From Entophlyctis helioformis (lineage: Eukaryota > Chytridiomycota > Chytridiomycetes > Chytridiales > Chytriomycetaceae): a DNA stretch of 22,509 nucleotides. Shown piece by piece: positions 18,538-22,509 of this stretch; position 1 is the first letter of the stretch; every line of letters starts with the position of its first letter. The DNA lies in assembly GCA_025526915.1 (NCBI GenBank), contig JAHLKH010000299.1:1-22509 (forward strand), written 5' to 3'. The notes under the pieces are model-generated. The model made no database searches. It worked only from the letters and a program-made list of their open reading frames with translations, and was not told where the DNA came from. Made by a program: the position numbers and the translations under genes.

Positions 18538-19616
18538 CTACAGCGGCTGTTGAAGGTGGGCGATCGCAGCCTCTGCATCAGCATGCGCATCAGCGTCTCC
18601 TCGTTCGGCTTGCTCTCGGAGTTGCTGGATCAGATATGTGTGTGCGCCATGCGCAGGCAGCTGAGTGGGCTGGGCTGGCTGGGCTGGTGCGGCTGCAATG
18701 GCATCGACCATCTGGCGACGCTCTGCCAGCGAGGTGATGTTGTCCTTGGGAACTCGCTTCAGGTCCTTGTGCCAGCCTGGCTCGCCATGCATGAACAGCA
18801 GCGGGAAGCTGAACGGGAAGCACAGCGGGTTCATCTCCGAGATCCTGTGTGACTGGCCACCGCTGGTGTGGAAAACAAAGTCAAACTGCTGGCGTGGGAC
18901 ACCCTCGCGCAGGTTGATGATCGCAGCAATCTCGTCGTCCGACTCGGGCAGCCGCTCTTGGCGGTTTGCGCTCGCCACAAACTGAAAGGCGATCGACTTT
19001 GCCCTGAGCTTGTTGACGGCCTGGATCACGCGGCAGATGGGATTGAGGTCGAGCAGCATCTGCTGGATCCTCCGGGTCAGCGTAATCGAGAGGCCGCGAA
19101 ACAAACCCTGGCGCTGTTGCAGCTGGGCACGGGCGTCGTAGCAGTAGATCTGGGCGAACTTGGCATTGGCAGCCGCAAGGCCAGTGTCAAGATCTGCAAT
19201 CCTGTGGTGCACCCTGCCGAGAATGGCCAAGATCTTGGCACCGCCAAACGGTGCTGCGTCCTTGATGCCAGAAGACGCCATGGAAAACATGCTGTTGAAT
19301 GCGCGGATGTTCTCTTGGAACTCTCGTGCACTTGGATCTGTGCCGCGTATCAGCTCAAGGTAGCGTGCAGGCGGCACCTTGTGATCTGGAAGCCGGACTG
19401 CTCCATAGGCGCAACAGAAGCTGATGTTGCACACGCCGTATCGGAGGAGCCGTTTCTCGGGAGCCTCTCTGAGAAAGAACTTGGCACCGCAGAAGATGCA
19501 CCGTTGATCCATACGGCCGCAGTCGTCGGGATGAGGGGGATTGGTAGGGATGCCATCCACTTGCACGCCCAACCGCAACAGTTTGTCTACGCGATTACAC
19601 TTCCGTTGGTCATGGT
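18538..19616 (-). CDS. Helitron Rep-helicase protein, N-terminal region
   Basis: Matches the region preceding the Helitron nuclease. It has a Cys pair in CIFCGAKFFLREAPEKR, then CNISFCCAYGAVRLPDHKVP, FRAFNSMFSMAS-type sequence, ILGRVHHRIADLDTG, FAQIYCYDA, and PLCFPFSFPLLFMHGEPGWH, a counterpart of the usual YPLLFPYGEDGWH. The next domain, which would carry the HUH histidines and paired tyrosines, is missing. Instead the frame runs into a Gln/Ala/Asp-rich tail and stops at TAG 18540-18538. It is joined upstream by a 254-nt intron (19870-19617) to an exon at 20363-19871. A GTAGGA donor at 18541 could join it in frame to the helicase remnant at 18425. Confidence 0.8.
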
Positions 19617-19794
19617 CTGGAGGATATGCAGTCAGTGTGTGGACGGGCAGCTGCGTGCAGCAGGCCACTGTCACGTACTTATGGCATGAACGGTCGGTGG
19701 GTTGGCTGCAGCTGGTGCACCTGGTGCGTTGTCAGCCTGACCATTGGCCAGACCATTGCCTGCAGGTCACATCCAGTGAACGCGCACATATGCG

Positions 19795-19818
19795 TCAGTC
19801 AGTCAGTCAGTCAGTCAG
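19795..19818. repeat. (TCAG)6 microsatellite in a Helitron-gene intron
   Basis: Six TCAG units followed by an imperfect CCAGTCAGCC tail, inside the 254-nt intron 19617-19870. Confidence 0.9.
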
Positions 19819-19870
19819 CCAGTCAGCCATGCACACGCAAAGCCAGCAGAGAGAATGCCAGACAACGCAC

Positions 19871-20363
19871 CGTTGGCCATTCCATCCCAGCCGTTCGTCT
19901 CCAACTCGTTGAGATCATCCATGCCAATCCCCCCTTGATTGAAGCGTATGATCTCAACCACGTTGTCTGGGGGCTTGTTTGCAAGATCCCCGATGCCGAT
20001 CTCGTAATCGTCAATGGGCTCAAGATGGCAATCGTCCGGCAGCAACTCGGCTAACCGCACATCAAGAATGTCGGGCTGGTCGTCATGCTGGAGCAGTTGA
20101 GCGTGTGCTGGCATCTGAGGAACGTCCTGCTGTGGCTGTTGCTGTTGCTGTTGATGCGGCTGTTGCGGCGGCTGATCCTGAGAAAGCGGCAGTTGTGTCA
20201 ACGGCTGAGACGGCTGCGAATGGCCCCAATCCTCGTCTGGCTCCAGTCTTGGGTTGTCGAGATCCGCATGCTGGAGATGATCCAAGATGCTCACCCGGTC
20301 GTTGTCATTGAAGTACCGTCGAGCGGGAAGCGGGACGATGTTGTTGCTGTCCGCTGCGAACAC
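19871..20363 (-). CDS. Helitron protein, upstream exon
   Basis: Open on the minus strand, with PLPARRYFNDNDRVSILDHL, a Gln/Pro-rich part (CAG/CTG-type glutamine run near 20130-20160), and an acidic end (DDCHLEPIDDYEIGIGDL, NQGGIGMDDLNELE). It ends in phase 1 at AACG/GTGCGT (19871), and the next exon begins AC-CAT, restoring frame (N-D-H-D-Q). The 5' limit is uncertain: the frame continues upstream to a TGA near 20450, and TTTTCAG at 20370-20364 is a possible acceptor. The content resembles the variable, acidic N-terminal region of large Helitron proteins; no catalytic residue is expected here. Confidence 0.55.
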
Positions 20364-20545
20364 TGAAAAGCTGAACCCGACGTTGGGCGGTCGAGGTGGT
20401 GCGCTGGTGCTGGTGCTGGTGGTGCCGAGTTGAGACGTGGCGCAGGTGCAACGTCAGCCTGCATGTTGTTGCTGCCAGGGTCTTGCATCCGTTGGGCAGA
20501 ACGGCAGGTTGCACAGAGGGCAGAGCGACGGCAGCATCAAGCATA

Positions 20546-21061
20546 TCAACATCGAGACCGCCTGCAGCTTGGACAGCGACTGGCGGGGCTGGCTCTCGTC
20601 GCAGTGAGACTGGACGAAGCGACGGTTGCAGTGGCCGCCGCGTCCGGAAACATGCGCGTTGTCCGGCCAGCAGATGGGTCGCCAACGTTGCTGCTGCTGC
20701 TGCTGCTGCTGCTGCCGGTCCTGGCAAGCGCTGGGTGGTGCTGCACGGCTGCCGTGCACTGCACTGGCCTGAAAGCAAAGGATGTGGATGGTCCAGGCGG
20801 CTGGGGCTGCTGGCTGTGCGGCACCTCACGAACAGGCTGAGGCTGCACAGGACGGGGAAGGAGCGGGCGAAGCGGCTGGAGCTGGCGAAGCGGTGAGGGC
20901 GGGACGCTGCTCTGTGACGACTGCTGCGACGACAGAGACTGCTGCTGGCGACGGAACCGCTTGCGGGCAGCTTGGTCAGCAGCGTTGCTGGTCGTGCTTG
21001 CCAGCCCTCCACGGCGTCGTTTCTGCGGCCGCTCTTCATCGCCGTTGCCGTTGTCGTCCAT
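20546..21061 (-). CDS. Probable first exon of the Helitron protein (NLS-rich)
   Basis: ATG at 21061 starts MDDNGNGDEERPQKRRRGG, then AARKRFRRQQQ: two basic clusters that look like nuclear localisation signals, followed by Ser/Gln/Pro-rich low complexity. The frame stops at 20546, so a splice to the exon near 20363 is needed; I could not settle the donor. Assignment to the Helitron gene rests on strand and position only. It could also be an unrelated nuclear protein. Confidence 0.4.
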   Translation of the reverse strand: MDDNGNGDEERPQKRRRGGLASTTSNAADQAARKRFRRQQQSLSSQQSSQSSVPPSPLRQLQPLRPLLPRPVQPQPVREVPHSQQPQPPGPSTSFAFRPVQCTAAVQHHPALARTGSSSSSSSSNVGDPSAGRTTRMFPDAAATATVASSSLTATRASPASRCPSCRRSRC

Positions 21062-21654
21062 GGCCGATGGCTGATGGCAGATGGCCGATGGGTGAAGATG
21101 AAGGTCAGATCTGGCGTCGCCTGGACAGCAGCGAACGTGCGGCCATGAGCAGGCAGTGCGACGGAATGAGGAGTGCAGGCGGATGCATGTATTGGGGCAG
21201 ACAGGCATGGAGACAGGAGAGGCAGACACACTCAGAGGCAGGCGAGCAGCGAGGCAGCCACTGGACTGGCTGCGCCAGCCCAGCCGTCGGCATCAGCGCG
21301 ATCAAAGATCGCTCGAGTGGTCTGCCTGCGGCACCCCACACACAGGCAGCAGCAGGAGGATGCAGGAGGAAGCAGGGGGTGTAGGGATGCAGGGAGGAGG
21401 TGGGATGGCGACGGGGGGAACGCCCCGTACCACAGCACCGCCTGCCGGGGGCTGCTGGGATGCCTGCTCTCTGTGCTGTGCCGTTGTGTCAACCAATCAG
21501 AAGGCTTAGAGGCGTCAAACGGCCGGCCAATCAGACGGGACGTGGGATGACGATTAATGAATCTAATAATAGAGCGGTTGGCCCGTCTGTGGTTGCTCGA
21601 CCATCCACATACACTCTGTCGCTCCTTGCCCTCTTCAGCACACCCTTGCCGTCC
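21062..21654. other. Non-coding region with short tandem repeats
   Basis: No supported gene. Four tandem heptamers of the form CCGATGG/CTGATGG/CAGATGG lie at 21064-21091, just upstream of the putative Helitron ORF start. The stretch 21480-21570 is AT-richer and holds CCAAT boxes (21494, 21528), so it may be a promoter region. Confidence 0.35.
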
Positions 21655-21687
21655 ACACCACACACCACCACACCACACACACCACAC

Positions 21688-21718
<31 letters not shown>

Positions 21719-21772
21719 ACAACACACACACAACACCACACACACACACACACACACACAAGCACACGCAAG
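21655..21772. repeat. Imperfect CA/CCA-rich satellite
   Basis: About 118 bp made almost only of CACAC and ACCAC, with a short AACAAC break. Frames through it give only His/Thr or Val/Cys repeats, which are not real coding signals. Confidence 0.95.
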
Positions 21773-21960
21773 CATGCACAACATGGGGGTCCCTGCGGTT
21801 GTTTCGTGCGCGGTGGAGAATGGCGGCGGCAGCGTACACAAGGACGTGCACTGGACCTTGGTGTCAAGCTTGTGCTTGGCAGCGCACGACTGTCACAAGA
21901 TCCAAGCGACACCAACACGGCCACACCCAGCCACTGCGGCGCTTTCCTTGTCGATGTGAT

Positions 21961-22484
21961 GAGTGTGTGTTTTCCGCACTTCAGGAGAGGAGGGTCCGAT
22001 CACCCGTTGTCAAAGGCCGAGTGGATACCGATCCTCAAGCCGGTACTCAGCTCGTTCACGGACAAGTTTGGCCCCGAGTACGCCTACATGTTCCACGTTG
22101 ACGGCAGGCTCGGCGACTCTGGGATTAAGGTTGTCCACAACGGCCGAGCAATCAAGGTCCTGAATGCGGTGGGCACAGTTCTACGGTGTATTCGCAGACG
22201 CGCAAACGCAAGAGATACAAGCGCTTATCCAAGTATGTCCACTTTGTCCTGCCGCATCGGAGGCGATTCTAACTCTCAGTCAATGATCCAGGAAAGAGAA
22301 GCGTGCGCTGCTGCTCTCGTTCACGCTCACGCACAATGACAAGCAGCTGATTTACGAGGCGATCGCGGAGATCTACAGGTCTGAGCCGCGGCGTGCTGTA
22401 TGCTGGTGCAAGCACGAAGCGGACGTTTGCATTGCCCGCCATGTAGCCTACCATGCAAGCAAGCCAAGGTATAGATAGCCATGG
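21961..22484 (+). CDS. Unrecognised gene, partial (at least two exons)
   Basis: I do not recognise a family. ATG 21959-21961 opens MSVCFPHFRRGGSDHPLSKA, then EWIPILKPVLSSFTDKFGPE, YAYMFHVDGRLGDSGIKV, which has normal protein composition. A later frame reads RKRKRYKRLSK, then after a GTATGT...ATCCAG intron (about 22234-22291) KEKRALLLSFTLTHNDKQLI and YEAIAEIYR. The junction between these two parts is not resolved; a 50-nt intron starting GTTGTC at about 22130 gives a different, shorter frame. TTTTCCGCACTTCAG just before 21986 could also be an acceptor. The gene may run off the right edge or be a fragment carried by the Helitron. Confidence 0.35.
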
Positions 22485-22509
22485 CAACTGTCTGTTTTGA
22501 TCGACGGCT

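Larger units (their letters stand above)
17752..21061 (-). mobile_element. Degenerate Helitron (3' end defined, 5' end not found)
   Basis: Rolling-circle transposon remains. The 3' terminus has a GC hairpin 11 nt before CTTG and a host T, the classic Helitron layout. Inside, on the same strand, are an NLS-rich N-terminal stretch, the Zn-finger/N-terminal part of Helitron Rep-helicase, and helicase motifs V and VI. The HUH nuclease and helicase motifs I-IV are absent, so the element cannot be autonomous. The 5' boundary must lie beyond 21061. A-TCTATACC at 22476-22468 (minus) fits the rule of a host A before TC but is not strong evidence. Confidence 0.8.

Noticed and set aside
21635..21924. 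Val/Cys- or His/Thr-repeat frames over the CA satellite
   Set aside because: Any frame through CA repeats stays open; this is not coding evidence. The same applies to 2063-2260.

Overview
The window looks like GC-rich nuclear DNA from a fungus. The main reason is an AreA/NIT2-type GATA factor whose N-terminal block and zinc finger are both of the fungal nitrogen-regulator kind. Short spliceosomal introns with GTGAGT-like donors, a chromovirus-type Ty3/gypsy element and a Helitron agree with this. I cannot fix the lineage from sequence alone; no prokaryotic operon structure is present.

Layout, left to right. (1) 1-556: a tRNA-Thr(CGU) gene at 278-349 with oligo-T termination, in otherwise non-coding DNA. 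(2) 557-7625, minus strand: a three-exon gene for a secreted Cu/Zn superoxide dismutase (314 aa) with an extra six-cysteine plus acidic N-terminal region. Its first intron is about 6 kb because a complete Ty3/gypsy element (1469-7248) sits in it in the opposite orientation. The two 123-bp LTRs are identical and flanked by a CGGAC target duplication, so the insertion is recent. The element carries gag (with its own frame-preserving intron holding a CA repeat), a zinc knuckle stranded in a third reading frame, and an unbroken pol (PR-RT-RNaseH-IN-chromodomain-like). (3) 8106-9490, minus: a four-exon, 377-aa divergent actin with changes at key ATPase positions. (4) 9964-15721, minus: a four-exon, about 1683-aa GATA transcription factor, glutamine-rich, with repeat-laden introns. 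(5) 15722-17751: a CCAAT-rich promoter, then a poorly resolved stretch that may hold a small spliced secreted-protein gene on the minus strand, then a cluster of TGATCA palindromes. (6) 17752 to at least 21061, minus: remains of a Helitron. Its N-terminal Rep-flanking region, the C-terminal end of its Pif1-type helicase (split by a 67-nt intron) and its 3' hairpin terminus are visible, but the HUH nuclease and most of the helicase are missing. (7) 21062-22509: low-complexity CA DNA and an unrecognised, probably partial gene on the plus strand.

The host genes SOD, actin-like and GATA all lie on the minus strand as independent, separately spaced genes. I see no operon-like pathway linking them. 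The most interesting items are the retroelement nested in the SOD intron together with its own intron and three-frame gag-pol layout, the SOD with an added Cys-rich/acidic N-terminus, the actin with altered catalytic residues, and the internally deleted but still splice-compatible Helitron.
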